From Prauserella endophytica (GTDB lineage Bacteria > Actinomycetota > Actinomycetes > Mycobacteriales > Pseudonocardiaceae), in the NCBI RefSeq assembly GCF_005146945.1, contig NZ_SWMS01000009.1:62001-126000 (forward strand): 64,000 bases of DNA. The letters are read 5' to 3'. A program made the translations under genes and the position numbers. The notes beneath the pieces are model-generated. The model did no database searches. It saw only the letters and a program-made list of their open reading frames with translations, and was not told where the DNA came from. This document shows, one piece after another, positions 54,536 through 62,217 of the stretch (positions are counted from its first letter, which is position 1; each line of letters begins with the position of its first letter).

Positions 54536-55336
54536 GTGCCAGCGAACTTCCACGTGCCGAAGCAGTCTGTGCTGTCGTTGCCGGCCGAGCCGCCGGAGCG
54601 GCCCGCCGCCGCCAAGGACGCGGCGACGGTTTTGCTCCTTCGCGACGCGGGTGACGGCGTCGAGGTCTTCCTCCAGCGCCGTGTCACGGCGATGGCCTTC
54701 GCGGGCGGGATGACCGTCTTCCCAGGCGGGGGTGTCGACCAGCGCGACGCCGACGCGTCGGTGAGCTGGGCAGGTCCGCCGCCCGCGCGGTGGGCGGAGT
54801 GGTTCGGCTGCTCCGAGTCGGTGGCGAGGGCGCTGGTGTGCGCGGCCGTCCGCGAGACGTTCGAGGAGTCGGGCGTGCTGCTGGCGGGCTCCGAGTCGAG
54901 CACGGTCACCGACACCTCGCAATACGCGGCCGCCCGTGAACAGCTCGTCTCGCGGGAGCTCTCGCTCGCCGGCTTCCTCGCAGGCGAGGGTCTGACCCTG
55001 CGCGCGGACCTGCTGCGGCCGTGGGCGAACTGGGTGACCCCAGAGCAGGAGCCGCGCCGCTACGACGCGCGGTTCTTCCTCGCCGCACTGCCAGAGGGCC
55101 AGCACGCCGACGGCAGGACCACCGAGGCCGAGTCGTCCGGCTGGAGCAGGCCCGCCGACGCCATCGCCGACGCCAAGGCGGGCCGGAGCACGCTCATGCC
55201 CCCCACGTGGTTCCTGCTCGACGAGCTCATCTCGTGCGCGTCGGTCGCCGAGGCGCTGGCGCAGGAGCGGTCGGTGCGCAAGATCACGCCTCGGCTCGTG
55301 CCCGACGGTGACGCGGTGAGGGTGGAGTTGCCATGA
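54536..55336 (+). CDS. NUDIX hydrolase
   Basis: A 266-residue protein with the Nudix signature region GGMTVFPGGGVDQRD and AAVRETFEESGVLLAG, containing the RExxEEsG core. Its size matches the larger NUDIX proteins found next to MBL-fold genes in actinomycetes, but the substrate (a nucleoside diphosphate derivative) is unknown. GTG 54536 is set by the leaderless promoter; the previous gene's frame is not used. It overlaps the MBL gene by 4 bp (ATGA). Confidence 0.86.
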   Translation: MPANFHVPKQSVLSLPAEPPERPAAAKDAATVLLLRDAGDGVEVFLQRRVTAMAFAGGMTVFPGGGVDQRDADASVSWAGPPPARWAEWFGCSESVARALVCAAVRETFEESGVLLAGSESSTVTDTSQYAAAREQLVSRELSLAGFLAGEGLTLRADLLRPWANWVTPEQEPRRYDARFFLAALPEGQHADGRTTEAESSGWSRPADAIADAKAGRSTLMPPTWFLLDELISCASVAEALAQERSVRKITPRLVPDGDAVRVELP

Positions 55337-56109
55337 CCCATCCCGCGTACGGGAAGCTGCGCGAGGTCTCGCCCGCCGCCTCGGTGCTGCTGGAGAACAA
55401 CCCCTCGATGATGACGCTCGAGGGCACCAACACGTGGGTGCTGCGGGCGCCCGGCTCCCGCTCGTGCGTGGTGGTGGACCCCGGTTACGAGGACGTCGAG
55501 CACCTGGAGCGGGTCGCCGCCGTCGAGCCCGTCGAGCTGATTCTGCTCACCCACCACCACCCCGACCACTCCGAGGGCGCGCCGTGGCTCGCCGAGCGCG
55601 TCGGCGCGCCGGTGCGCGCGTTCCAGGCCGACCTGTGCCTCGGCGCGGAGCCGATCGCGGACGACGACGTCGTGACCGCCGCCGGGCTGGAGATCGCCGT
55701 GCTGCACACCCCCGGCCACACCGACGACTCGGTGAGCCTGCGGTTCGACGCGGCAGGGCGCACCCACGTGCTCACGGGCGACACCGTGCTCGGCCGGGGC
55801 ACCACTGTGCTGACCGATCTCGGACACTACCTGCGCTCGCTGAAACTGCTCTGCGCGTTGCCGGAGGGGGCACTCGGGCTGCCCGGTCACGGGCCGGAGC
55901 TGGCCGACCTCACGGCCACCGCGCGCGAGTACTCCGCACACCGGGAACAGCGGCTCGACCAGGTGCGAACCGCGCTGCGGCAGCTCGGCCCCGAGGCGAC
56001 GCCGCGGCAGGTCGTCGAGATCGTCTACGCCGACGTCGACCCCTCGCTGTGGGGTCCGGCCGAGTCCAGCGTGGTGGCTCAGTTGGAGTATCTGCGGTCC
56101 GAGGGATAG
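55333..56109 (+). CDS. MBL-fold metallohydrolase (LACTB2-like)
   Basis: A 258-residue metallo-beta-lactamase-fold protein: LTHHHPDHSEG (metal ligands, about residue 78), HTPGHTDDSVSL and a late LPGHGPE. A C-terminal winged-helix-like part (QVRTALRQLGPEATPRQVVE) matches LACTB2-type hydrolases. It could act on RNA or glyoxalase-like esters. The M. tuberculosis homologue Rv3677c directly neighbours crp; here the pqq operon and an MFS gene come between. Confidence 0.9.
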   Translation: MTHPAYGKLREVSPAASVLLENNPSMMTLEGTNTWVLRAPGSRSCVVVDPGYEDVEHLERVAAVEPVELILLTHHHPDHSEGAPWLAERVGAPVRAFQADLCLGAEPIADDDVVTAAGLEIAVLHTPGHTDDSVSLRFDAAGRTHVLTGDTVLGRGTTVLTDLGHYLRSLKLLCALPEGALGLPGHGPELADLTATAREYSAHREQRLDQVRTALRQLGPEATPRQVVEIVYADVDPSLWGPAESSVVAQLEYLRSEG

Positions 56110-56130
56110 CGCTTTCAGCGCGAATCCCGT

Positions 56131-56136
56131 TACCGT
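56131..56136 (+). promoter_or_regulatory. Possible -10 box of the pqq operon
   Basis: TACCGT lies 41 bp before pqqA; a GGAGGG/GGAGG ribosome site follows at 56163-56172. No good -35 hexamer is evident. Confidence 0.4.
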
Positions 56137-56177
56137 GGTGGCGTTTTCATCGACATCCCAATGGAGGGAGGCGCACC

Positions 56178-56276
56178 ATGGTCGAGTCGGGCGAGCTGGA
56201 GGTCTGGACCACCCCGGACTTCGAGGAGTACGAGACGCCGATGGAGGTCACGGCGTACTTCGGCCGTATGGAGTGA
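56178..56276 (+). CDS. pqqA: PQQ precursor peptide PqqA
   Basis: A 32-residue peptide whose C-terminal part is ETPMEVTAYFGRME. The EVTAY segment supplies the Glu-x3-Tyr pair that PqqE/PqqD cross-link and that becomes PQQ. It is longer than the usual 22-24 residues, with an acidic N-terminal extension (MVESGELEVWTTPDFEEY). ATG 56178 has GGAGG at 6 nt. It is the first gene of the pqq operon. Confidence 0.9.
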   Translation: MVESGELEVWTTPDFEEYETPMEVTAYFGRME

Positions 56277-56286
56277 CGAGTGTTTC

Positions 56287-56333
56287 GGCGTGGCCGATGG
56301 GAAAGCGCTTACAGCCGTTCCGTCGGCCACGCC
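56287..56333 (+). promoter_or_regulatory. Hairpin between pqqA and pqqC
   Basis: GGCGTGGCCGA (56287-56297) and TCGGCCACGCC (56323-56333) pair perfectly over a 25-nt loop. It starts 10 bp after the pqqA stop. It may cause partial termination or protect the pqqA mRNA so that the precursor is made in excess over the enzymes, as seen for other precursor-peptide operons. Confidence 0.65.
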
Positions 56334-56355
56334 CCACCGACCCGGGAGGACGGCA

Positions 56356-57063
56356 GTGCGGCCGATCGAGCCGAAGCCACCGATGACCGAGCAGGCCTTC
56401 GTCGCCGCGCTCAAGGGACTCTCGCACCGCTACTGGGGCACCCATCCGTTCCACCACCGGATGCACGCCGGTGAGCTGACCGAGCACGAGCTGCGGGTCT
56501 GGGCCGCCAATCGCTGGTACTACCAGCGCATGCTGCCGCAGAAGGACGCGGCGATCATCAGCAACTGCCCGCTGCCGGAGGTGCGCAGGCAGTGGCTCGA
56601 CCGCATCGTCTACCACGACGGCCGGGCCGAGGGCGAGGGCGGAGCCGAGCGCTGGCTGCGCCTGTGCTCGGCGGTCGGCCTCGACCGTGAGGAGGTGCTG
56701 GACGAGCGCCACGTCGCGCCGGGCGTGCGGTTCGCCGTCGACGCGTACGTGAACTTCGCGCGCACCAGGCCGTGGGCCGAGGCGGTCGCCTCCGGGCTCA
56801 CGGAGATGTTCTCCGGGCACCTCATGCGCCGCCGGGTCGGCGACATGCTGGCGCGTTACGAGTGGATCCGCAGCGAGGACCTGGCCTACTTCACGAACCG
56901 GATCGACGCCGTGAGCGGCGAGGGCGAGGAGACGCTCGCGATCGTCGTGGCCCACTGTGTCACCCGCGAGCAGCAGGAGGCGGCCGTGGCGGCACTGTCG
57001 TTCAAGTGCGACGTGCTGTGGTCGATGCTCACCGCCATCGAGCACGCGGCGGCGAAGCAGTGA
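56356..57063 (+). CDS. pqqC: Pyrroloquinoline-quinone synthase PqqC
   Basis: A 235-residue helical oxidase that carries out the final ring closure and oxidation to PQQ with O2. Typical blocks are HPFHHRMHAGELTEHELRVW, YYQRMLPQKDAAI and GLTEMFSGHLM. GTG 56356 with GGGAGGA 5 nt upstream is the likely start; ATG 56383 would remove nine residues. The stop overlaps pqqD. Confidence 0.94.
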   Translation: MRPIEPKPPMTEQAFVAALKGLSHRYWGTHPFHHRMHAGELTEHELRVWAANRWYYQRMLPQKDAAIISNCPLPEVRRQWLDRIVYHDGRAEGEGGAERWLRLCSAVGLDREEVLDERHVAPGVRFAVDAYVNFARTRPWAEAVASGLTEMFSGHLMRRRVGDMLARYEWIRSEDLAYFTNRIDAVSGEGEETLAIVVAHCVTREQQEAAVAALSFKCDVLWSMLTAIEHAAAKQ

Positions 57064-57311
57064 CGCCCCGGCTGCGCTGCGGCGTGCGGCTGACCTACGA
57101 CCGCACCAGGCAGACCCACGTGCTGCTGTTCCCCGAGGGCGTGCTGGTGCCCAACGCGACCGCGGCCGCCGTGCTCGAGCTGTGCGACGGCGAGCGGACG
57201 GTGCCCGACATCGCCGCAGCGCTCGGCGAGCGCTACGCGGGTGTGCGCGAAGGCGACGTCGGCGACGTGCTCGCCAGGCTCGTCGACCGGCAGGTGGTCG
57301 AATGGGCGTGA
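57060..57311 (+). CDS. pqqD: PQQ biosynthesis peptide chaperone PqqD
   Basis: An 83-residue RiPP recognition element. It has LVPNATAAAVLELCDGERTV and the closing helix VLARLVDRQVVEW. It binds the PqqA precursor and presents it to PqqE. It overlaps pqqC by 4 bp (GTGA) and pqqE by 10 bp, so all three are translationally coupled. Confidence 0.93.
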   Translation: MTPRLRCGVRLTYDRTRQTHVLLFPEGVLVPNATAAAVLELCDGERTVPDIAAALGERYAGVREGDVGDVLARLVDRQVVEWA

Positions 57312-58396
57312 CGGAGGAGGTGCAGGGGGTGCGGCCGCCGCTGGGCATGCTCGCCGAGCTGACCCACCGCTGCCCGCTGCACTGTCCGTACTGCTCGAAC
57401 CCCGTCGAACTGGTCACGCGCGAGCGGGAACTGGGCACCGAGGAGTGGTGCTCGGTGCTCGACCAGGCCCGCGACCTCGGCGTCCTGCAGGTGCACCTCT
57501 CCGGCGGTGAGCCGCTGGCCAGGCCGGACCTGCCGGAGCTGGTCACCCGCGCTTCCGGTCTCGGCTGCTACGTCAGCCTCGTGACCAGCGGGCTCGGGCT
57601 CACCGAGGCGCGCCTTGCCGACCTCGTGGACCGGGGACTCGCACACGTCCAGCTGTCCGTGCAGGGTGCCGACGCCGCGCGGGCGAACCTGCTCGCGGGC
57701 GCGAAGGCCCACGACCACAAGCTCACCGCCGCGGCGCTGGTGAAGAGGTTCGAGCTGCCGCTGAGCGTCAACGTCGTGCTGCACCGGGCCAACCACGACC
57801 AGCTGGAAGGCATGATCGCGCTCGCCGAGCGGATGGGCGCCGACCGGCTGGAGCTGGCCAACACGCAGTTCTACGGCTGGGCGCTGCGCAACCGCGACGC
57901 GCTCCTGCCGACCCGCGAGCAGCTCGCGGCGGCGGAGCCGGTGGTGCGGGCGGCGATCGAGCGGCTCAAGGGCTCGATGCAGGTCGTCTACGTGCTCTCC
58001 GACTACTACGAGCAGTACCCCAAGCCGTGTATGTCCGGCTGGGGCGCCCAGCAGCTGACCGTGGCTCCGGACGGCACCGTGCTGCCCTGCCCCGCGGCCA
58101 CGGCGATCACGACGTTGCCGCTGGAGAACGTGCGAGAGCGGCCGCTGGCGGAGATCTGGTACGACTCGGAGTCGTTCAACGCCTACCGTGGCGAGGACTG
58201 GATGCGCGAGCCGTGCCGGACTTGCGAGCGGCGGACCGTCGACTTCGGCGGTTGCCGCTGCCAGGCGTTCCAGCTCACCGGCGACGCCGCCGCGACCGAC
58301 CCGGTGTGCCGTCGCTCGCCCGACCGGGGATTGGTGGACGTGCTGCTGGAGCCGCCGCACGGCTCCGGCGAGTTCGTGATGCGGGGTGTGCGGTGA
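57302..58396 (+). CDS. pqqE: Radical SAM enzyme PqqE
   Basis: A 364-residue radical SAM/SPASM enzyme. CPLHCPYC near residue 25 is the CxxxCxxC cluster site, and SGGEPLARPDL binds SAM. Cysteines for auxiliary clusters occur in KPCMSGWG, VLPCPAA, EPCRTCERR and GGCRCQAF. It forms the Glu-Tyr carbon-carbon bond in PqqA. ATG 57302 lies inside the end of pqqD. Confidence 0.95.
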   Translation: MGVTEEVQGVRPPLGMLAELTHRCPLHCPYCSNPVELVTRERELGTEEWCSVLDQARDLGVLQVHLSGGEPLARPDLPELVTRASGLGCYVSLVTSGLGLTEARLADLVDRGLAHVQLSVQGADAARANLLAGAKAHDHKLTAAALVKRFELPLSVNVVLHRANHDQLEGMIALAERMGADRLELANTQFYGWALRNRDALLPTREQLAAAEPVVRAAIERLKGSMQVVYVLSDYYEQYPKPCMSGWGAQQLTVAPDGTVLPCPAATAITTLPLENVRERPLAEIWYDSESFNAYRGEDWMREPCRTCERRTVDFGGCRCQAFQLTGDAAATDPVCRRSPDRGLVDVLLEPPHGSGEFVMRGVR

Positions 58397-59274
58397 AGGT
58401 GATTCTGCTCGGCACGGCCGCGGGCGGCGGGGTGCCTCAGTGGAACTGCGCGTGCGCGAACTGCGAGGCCGTACGCGACGGGAGTGCTCCCGCGCGGACG
58501 CAGGACTGCCTCGCGGTGAGCGCCGACGGCCGGGCCTGGTACCTGCTCAACGCTTCGCCGGACGTTCGCACACAGCTGACGTCCTGCGCGGCCCTCGCGC
58601 CGGGGCCGGGCCCGAGGGAGACGCCGCTGCGGGGTGTGTTGCTCACCGACGGCGAGCTCGACCACACGCTGGGACTGTTCCAGCTCAAGGAGGCCGCAGG
58701 CCTGCGCGTGTGGGCTCCCGGCGCGGTGGCGGCGACCGTGCCGGCGCGGGAGATCGCGGGGCGCTACCACGGCTGGGAGTGGCCACGGTTGAGGGAGAGG
58801 TTCGAGCTCGACGGCCTGGTGGTCACCGTGTTCCCGGTGAGCGGCAAGCGCCCGAAGTACGCCGGGGACTCGACCCTCGACGGTCCGTGGGTCGTGGCGT
58901 ACCGGATCGAGGACCCGGCGACCGGCGGCTCGCTCGTGTACGCGCCGTGCGTCGCGCAGTGGCCCGCCGGGTTCGACGAATTCTGCGCGGGGGCGAGCTG
59001 CGTGCTGCTGGACGGCTCCTTCTTCGCGCCGGACGAGATGGCGGGCGCGACGGCCGGGGGCGTCGGCTCCGGCGCCCAGCTCGCGATGGGTCACCTGCCG
59101 ATGGCGGGCGAGCACGGCAGCCTCGCGCGCATCCGGCGTTCGCGGGGCACTCGCTGGCTGTACACGCATGTCAACAACACGAACCCGGTGCTGAACCCGG
59201 CGTCGCCAGAGCACGCCGCCCTTCTCGAAGCAGGTGCCGAACTCCCGCCGGACGCCACGGAACTGCTCCTCTAA
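58393..59274 (+). CDS. pqqB: PQQ biosynthesis protein PqqB
   Basis: A 293-residue MBL-fold hydroxylase-like protein. It starts LLGTAAGGGVPQWNCACANC, the hallmark of PqqB with paired Cys, and has TDGELDHTLGLF and MGHLPMAGEHGSL. It is thought to oxidise the diamino-acid intermediate before PqqC acts. GTG 58393 overlaps the pqqE stop. The gene ends the operon in order A-C-D-E-B; no pqqF-type protease is present. Confidence 0.95.
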   Translation: MKVILLGTAAGGGVPQWNCACANCEAVRDGSAPARTQDCLAVSADGRAWYLLNASPDVRTQLTSCAALAPGPGPRETPLRGVLLTDGELDHTLGLFQLKEAAGLRVWAPGAVAATVPAREIAGRYHGWEWPRLRERFELDGLVVTVFPVSGKRPKYAGDSTLDGPWVVAYRIEDPATGGSLVYAPCVAQWPAGFDEFCAGASCVLLDGSFFAPDEMAGATAGGVGSGAQLAMGHLPMAGEHGSLARIRRSRGTRWLYTHVNNTNPVLNPASPEHAALLEAGAELPPDATELLL

Positions 59275-59295
59275 CGGCCTTGGGGGCAGGCGGGG

Positions 59296-60552
59296 TCAGG
59301 TGAGTGCGGGTGCGGTGGGCTTGGGTTTGACGGGCCGCGGTGGGCGGATGGTGTGGCGGAGGAGCCAGACCACGGCCGCCAGGGCCAGCGCACACGCCGC
59401 CGCGGCCAGGAACGCGGCGGGCGGGCCGCTGTGCTCCACCAGGTAGCCGCTCACGGACTGGCCGAAGGCGAGACCCAGCGTCACCGCCGTGAGCACCCAG
59501 CCGAACGCCTCGGCCGCGGTGCCCTTCGGCGCGACGATCTCGATCGCCGTCGAGTGCGCCGTCGACTGCGGCGTGATGAGGGCACCGGCGCCGAGCATCG
59601 CGATCGCCAGTGCCCACAGCGTCGTCGGCAGCGCGAGCAGCGCCACCAGCGCGCCGAACAGGGCGAGCAGCACGGGCAGGCGGAGCCGCATCGGCCGGGG
59701 CCACGGGCGCAGGCTGTAGGCGACGCCGAAACCGACCGAGCTCACCGACCACGCCGAGAGCAGCAGCCCGCCGAGCGCGAGGTGGCCCGCCTCCTCGGCC
59801 GCCGCGGGCACCGCGACCTCGACGAACCCGATCACCATGCCGAAGCCCAGCGCCGCGAGCGCGAGTGTGCGCATGCCGGGGCTCGCGAGCGCGCCGAGCA
59901 GCCGCCCCCCGGTGCGCTCCTCGGCGGGCCCCCACGCCCGGACCGCCGGGCTCAGCGCGAACAGCACCGCACCGGTGACCATGCACGCGGCGCCCAGCAC
60001 CATGCCGGTGCCAGGCCATGGCGCGGCGATCAGCAGTCCGGCCAGGCCGGGGCCGAGAATGAAGAACGTCTCCATGCTGATGGCCTCGTAGGAGAACGCC
60101 GCGTCCCGCGTGGGACCCTCGGGCACGAGCCGCGCCCACAGCGCCCGTGACGCCGAGCCGGTCATCGGCTCGGTCACGCCGATGCCAACGGCGAGCGTCA
60201 CCAGCAACGGCGTGGGGGCATGCGCCTCGATCGCGAGCACGAGAATGGTCATCGCGACCGAGAACAGCGCCGCCACCAGTAGCAACGGCCGCGTGGGGCC
60301 GAACCGGTCGATGATCCGGCCCTGGACCACCGAGCCCGCCGAGACGCCGACGAGCGCCCCGGCCGACACGAGCCCCGCCGCGGCGAAGGACCCGGTCTCC
60401 CGCTGCACGAACAGCAGCGCGGAGATACCGATCATGGCGATGGGCAGCCGTGCGAACAGGGAGGCCACCATGGGCCTGCGGGCGCCCGGCGTGCTCAGCG
60501 CGATGCGGTAGTCGGCCAGCGTCGTGCGGCCGTGGGACTCGGACTGGGACAC
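59296..60552 (-). CDS. MFS transporter (12-helix), possibly drug export
   Basis: A 418-residue protein with about twelve hydrophobic segments. It belongs to the same subfamily as the MFS at 36.1-37.3 kb (DAAFSYEAISMETFFILGPGLAG). The start is GTG 60552, with CATACT 7 nt upstream on the minus strand; a longer frame reaches 60612 over the operator. It is convergent with pqqB but need not relate to PQQ. A 20-bp palindrome covers the promoter. Confidence 0.88.
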   Translation of the reverse strand: MSQSESHGRTTLADYRIALSTPGARRPMVASLFARLPIAMIGISALLFVQRETGSFAAAGLVSAGALVGVSAGSVVQGRIIDRFGPTRPLLLVAALFSVAMTILVLAIEAHAPTPLLVTLAVGIGVTEPMTGSASRALWARLVPEGPTRDAAFSYEAISMETFFILGPGLAGLLIAAPWPGTGMVLGAACMVTGAVLFALSPAVRAWGPAEERTGGRLLGALASPGMRTLALAALGFGMVIGFVEVAVPAAAEEAGHLALGGLLLSAWSVSSVGFGVAYSLRPWPRPMRLRLPVLLALFGALVALLALPTTLWALAIAMLGAGALITPQSTAHSTAIEIVAPKGTAAEAFGWVLTAVTLGLAFGQSVSGYLVEHSGPPAAFLAAAACALALAAVVWLLRHTIRPPRPVKPKPTAPALT

Positions 60553-60571
60553 GCGTACCAGTATGCCTCGC

Positions 60572-60591
60572 AGTGGTACGCGAGTACCACT
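60572..60591. promoter_or_regulatory. Perfect palindrome, candidate operator of the MFS gene
   Basis: AGTGGTAC (60572-60579) and GTACCACT (60584-60591) flank GCGA. It lies across the spacer and -35 position of the proposed MFS promoter (-10 CATACT at 60560-60565, minus strand). A related half-site, TGGTACGCG, occurs at 60553-60561 (minus strand). No regulator gene is adjacent. Confidence 0.65.
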
Positions 60592-60786
60592 TGTATACCG
60601 GAAAAGCGACACGCCGACTCGAAGAGGTGTGAGATCCGTCCCGGATGGGTACTTCTGTCTCAGTTGGGTAACAGAGTGCGGATTCCGGGCATCAAACCAT
60701 CACATTGGGCGTCCTTGAGAGTGAACGGCCTTGAGTTGGTGGGTAGGGGTCGTGGATCGTGGAAGTTACGAATAGCGCCGCAGTCT

Positions 60787-60905
60787 CCCTCCGGGAATCG
60801 GGTCGGGGCCTACAACCGGAGGGCGGGGAGCGCGGACTGTCGGGGGATGGTCCGCGCACAGCAAGGGGCCGGTGCGCCACGTCGGGGGTGGCGCCCGGCC
60901 CCTTG
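60787..60905. ncRNA. Candidate structured RNA: three hairpins with a shared loop motif
   Basis: Three consecutive stems: 60787-60794/60816-60823 (8 bp), 60830-60837/60850-60857 (8 bp) and 60862-60880/60888-60905 (about 18 bp). All three loops contain GTCGGGG on the plus strand (at 60802, 60839 and 60881), or CCCCGAC on the minus strand. On the plus strand the last hairpin, followed by TTATGT, could be a terminator; on the minus strand the array is the crp 3' UTR. Within 60613-60925 I see no protein-coding gene. Confidence 0.55.
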
Positions 60906-60925
60906 TTATGTCTGGAGCTGCGTGC

Positions 60926-61600
60926 TCAGCGAGCCCGGCGGGCGAGCCGCTCGGGGTCGAGGATCAGCACGCTCTTGCCTTCGAGTCGCAGCCAGCCACG
61001 GTGCGCGAAGTCGGCGAGCGCCTTGTTGACGGTCTCGCGCGACGCGCCGACGTACTGGGCGATCTCCTCCTGCGTCAGGTCGTGAGTGACCCGCAGCAGG
61101 CCGGCCTCCTGGCTGCCGAAGCGCTGTGCGAGCTGCAACAGCGCCCTGGCGACGCGGCCGGGAACGTCGGTGAAGATCAGTTCCGCGACCATGTTGTTCG
61201 TGCGGCGCAGCCTGCGCGCGACCACGCGCAGTAACTGCTCGGCGATCTCCGGACGCGTCGAAATCCACTGCCGCAGGGCAGGCCGGTCCATCGTCACGGC
61301 GCTGACCTCGGTCACGGTCGTCGCGGTCGAGGTGCGGGGGCCGGGGTCGAAGATCGACAGCTCACCGAACATGTCGGAAGGGCCCATGATCTGGAACAGG
61401 TTCTCGCGGCCGTCCGCGGACTTGCGCCCGATCTTCACCTTGCCCGACTTGATGATGTACAGCTTGTCGCCCGGCTCGCCCTCGTTGAAGATCACGTGGC
61501 CGCGGGGAAACTCCACAGTCTCCAAGGTCTGCGCAAGCGCCTCGGCTGCTGCCGGTTCCACACCCTGAAAAATGCCCGCGCGGGCCAGGGTCTCGTCCAC
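60926..61600 (-). CDS. crp: Crp/Fnr-family cAMP receptor protein (GlxR/CRP)
   Basis: A 224-residue regulator. The cNMP-binding domain has [15 protein letters not shown] and [17 protein letters not shown] with the conserved Glu/Arg; the C-terminal HTH is [21 protein letters not shown]. It is very close to M. tuberculosis CRP (Rv3676), a global regulator. GTG 61600 is preceded by GGAGG at 6 nt, matching the mycobacterial N-terminus. A Crp-like site lies upstream. Confidence 0.96.
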   Translation of the reverse strand: MDETLARAGIFQGVEPAAAEALAQTLETVEFPRGHVIFNEGEPGDKLYIIKSGKVKIGRKSADGRENLFQIMGPSDMFGELSIFDPGPRTSTATTVTEVSAVTMDRPALRQWISTRPEIAEQLLRVVARRLRRTNNMVAELIFTDVPGRVARALLQLAQRFGSQEAGLLRVTHDLTQEEIAQYVGASRETVNKALADFAHRGWLRLEGKSVLILDPERLARRAR

Positions 61601-61647
61601 CTCGTGCCTCCTTTGAGAAGCGACCGCGATCCTCGAACTCAAGGAGC

Positions 61648-61674
61648 GTGTCGCCGATCACTACGTGCAGTGTA
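61648..61674 (-). promoter_or_regulatory. crp promoter with a Crp-like site
   Basis: GTGTCGCCGATCAC at 61648-61661 fits the GTG-N8-CAC spacing of CRP/GlxR sites. On the minus strand a -10 box TACACT (61674-61669) lies immediately upstream of it, so the site would overlap the transcription start. This suggests autoregulation. The rest of 61675-61873 shows nothing recognisable. Confidence 0.5.
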
Positions 61675-61873
61675 GGGCGTGCTCCCGAGATCGCCTCCCG
61701 GCTCGCCGTGCCGAGGTGAACCCGCCCTGCGCGGGTGATACCTCAGCGCATTCGCGCCAATACCGCCTGTCAGAGCGGTGTGGAATCGATCTCGTCCGAT
61801 CGGCCAGTGTAACCGTGACGCGCGGCGTCTCCGCTTGGGCGGTGGTGGGAGAACGCGCGGGACCGGCTCACTG

Positions 61874-62125
61874 TCAACCGCGGACGCGGCGCGGCTTCAG
61901 TTTGGCGGTCTTCCCGCCGAGCCTGCGCAGCCGGAAAAGCTCGAGCGCACGGCCGATTCCGTGCCCGTACAAGGCCCTGACCTCGTCGGGCTGGGCCTGC
62001 TCGAGGAACTCCTCGACGTCCTCACCGCGGACGGACACGTGCCGGAGCCTGTTCTCGACGCGCTCCATGCCGAGCGCGAACAGCATGACCACGAGGGGCA
62101 CCGCGATGACGAACCATACGGTCAT
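61874..62125 (-). CDS. Small membrane protein upstream of crp
   Basis: An 83-residue protein with one N-terminal helix (TVWFVIAVPLVVMLFALGM), followed by a charged cytosolic part (MERVENRLRHVSVRGEDVEEF) and a Lys/Arg-rich end. ATG 62125 has GAGGAG at 4 nt; ATG 62137 would add four residues. Function unknown. A membrane-protein gene (Rv3675) occupies the same position between crp and nth in M. tuberculosis. Confidence 0.82.
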   Translation of the reverse strand: MTVWFVIAVPLVVMLFALGMERVENRLRHVSVRGEDVEEFLEQAQPDEVRALYGHGIGRALELFRLRRLGGKTAKLKPRRVRG

Positions 62126-62205
62126 GAGTCTCCTCATCCTCGCTCGTGGCTGGCCACGGGGCCGACCTTAGCCAAGCACGTATCCGTCTGCTCGGACGGC
62201 GCACG

Positions 62206-62211
62206 TAGGCT
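62206..62211 (+). promoter_or_regulatory. Leaderless-type -10 box of nth
   Basis: TAGGCT ends 6 nt before GTG 62218. Confidence 0.6.
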
Positions 62212-62217
62212 AGCGGT

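Noticed and set aside
56178-56276. Mycofactocin precursor MftA
   Set aside because: The peptide has the Glu-x3-Tyr motif of PqqA rather than the terminal Val-Tyr of MftA, and the linked enzymes are PqqB/C/D/E.
60760-60925. c-di-AMP (ydaO-type) riboswitch or 6C RNA
   Set aside because: The ydaO core sequence is not matched and no gene follows on the plus strand. For 6C, loops have only four or five Cs and three stems, so the name is not applied.
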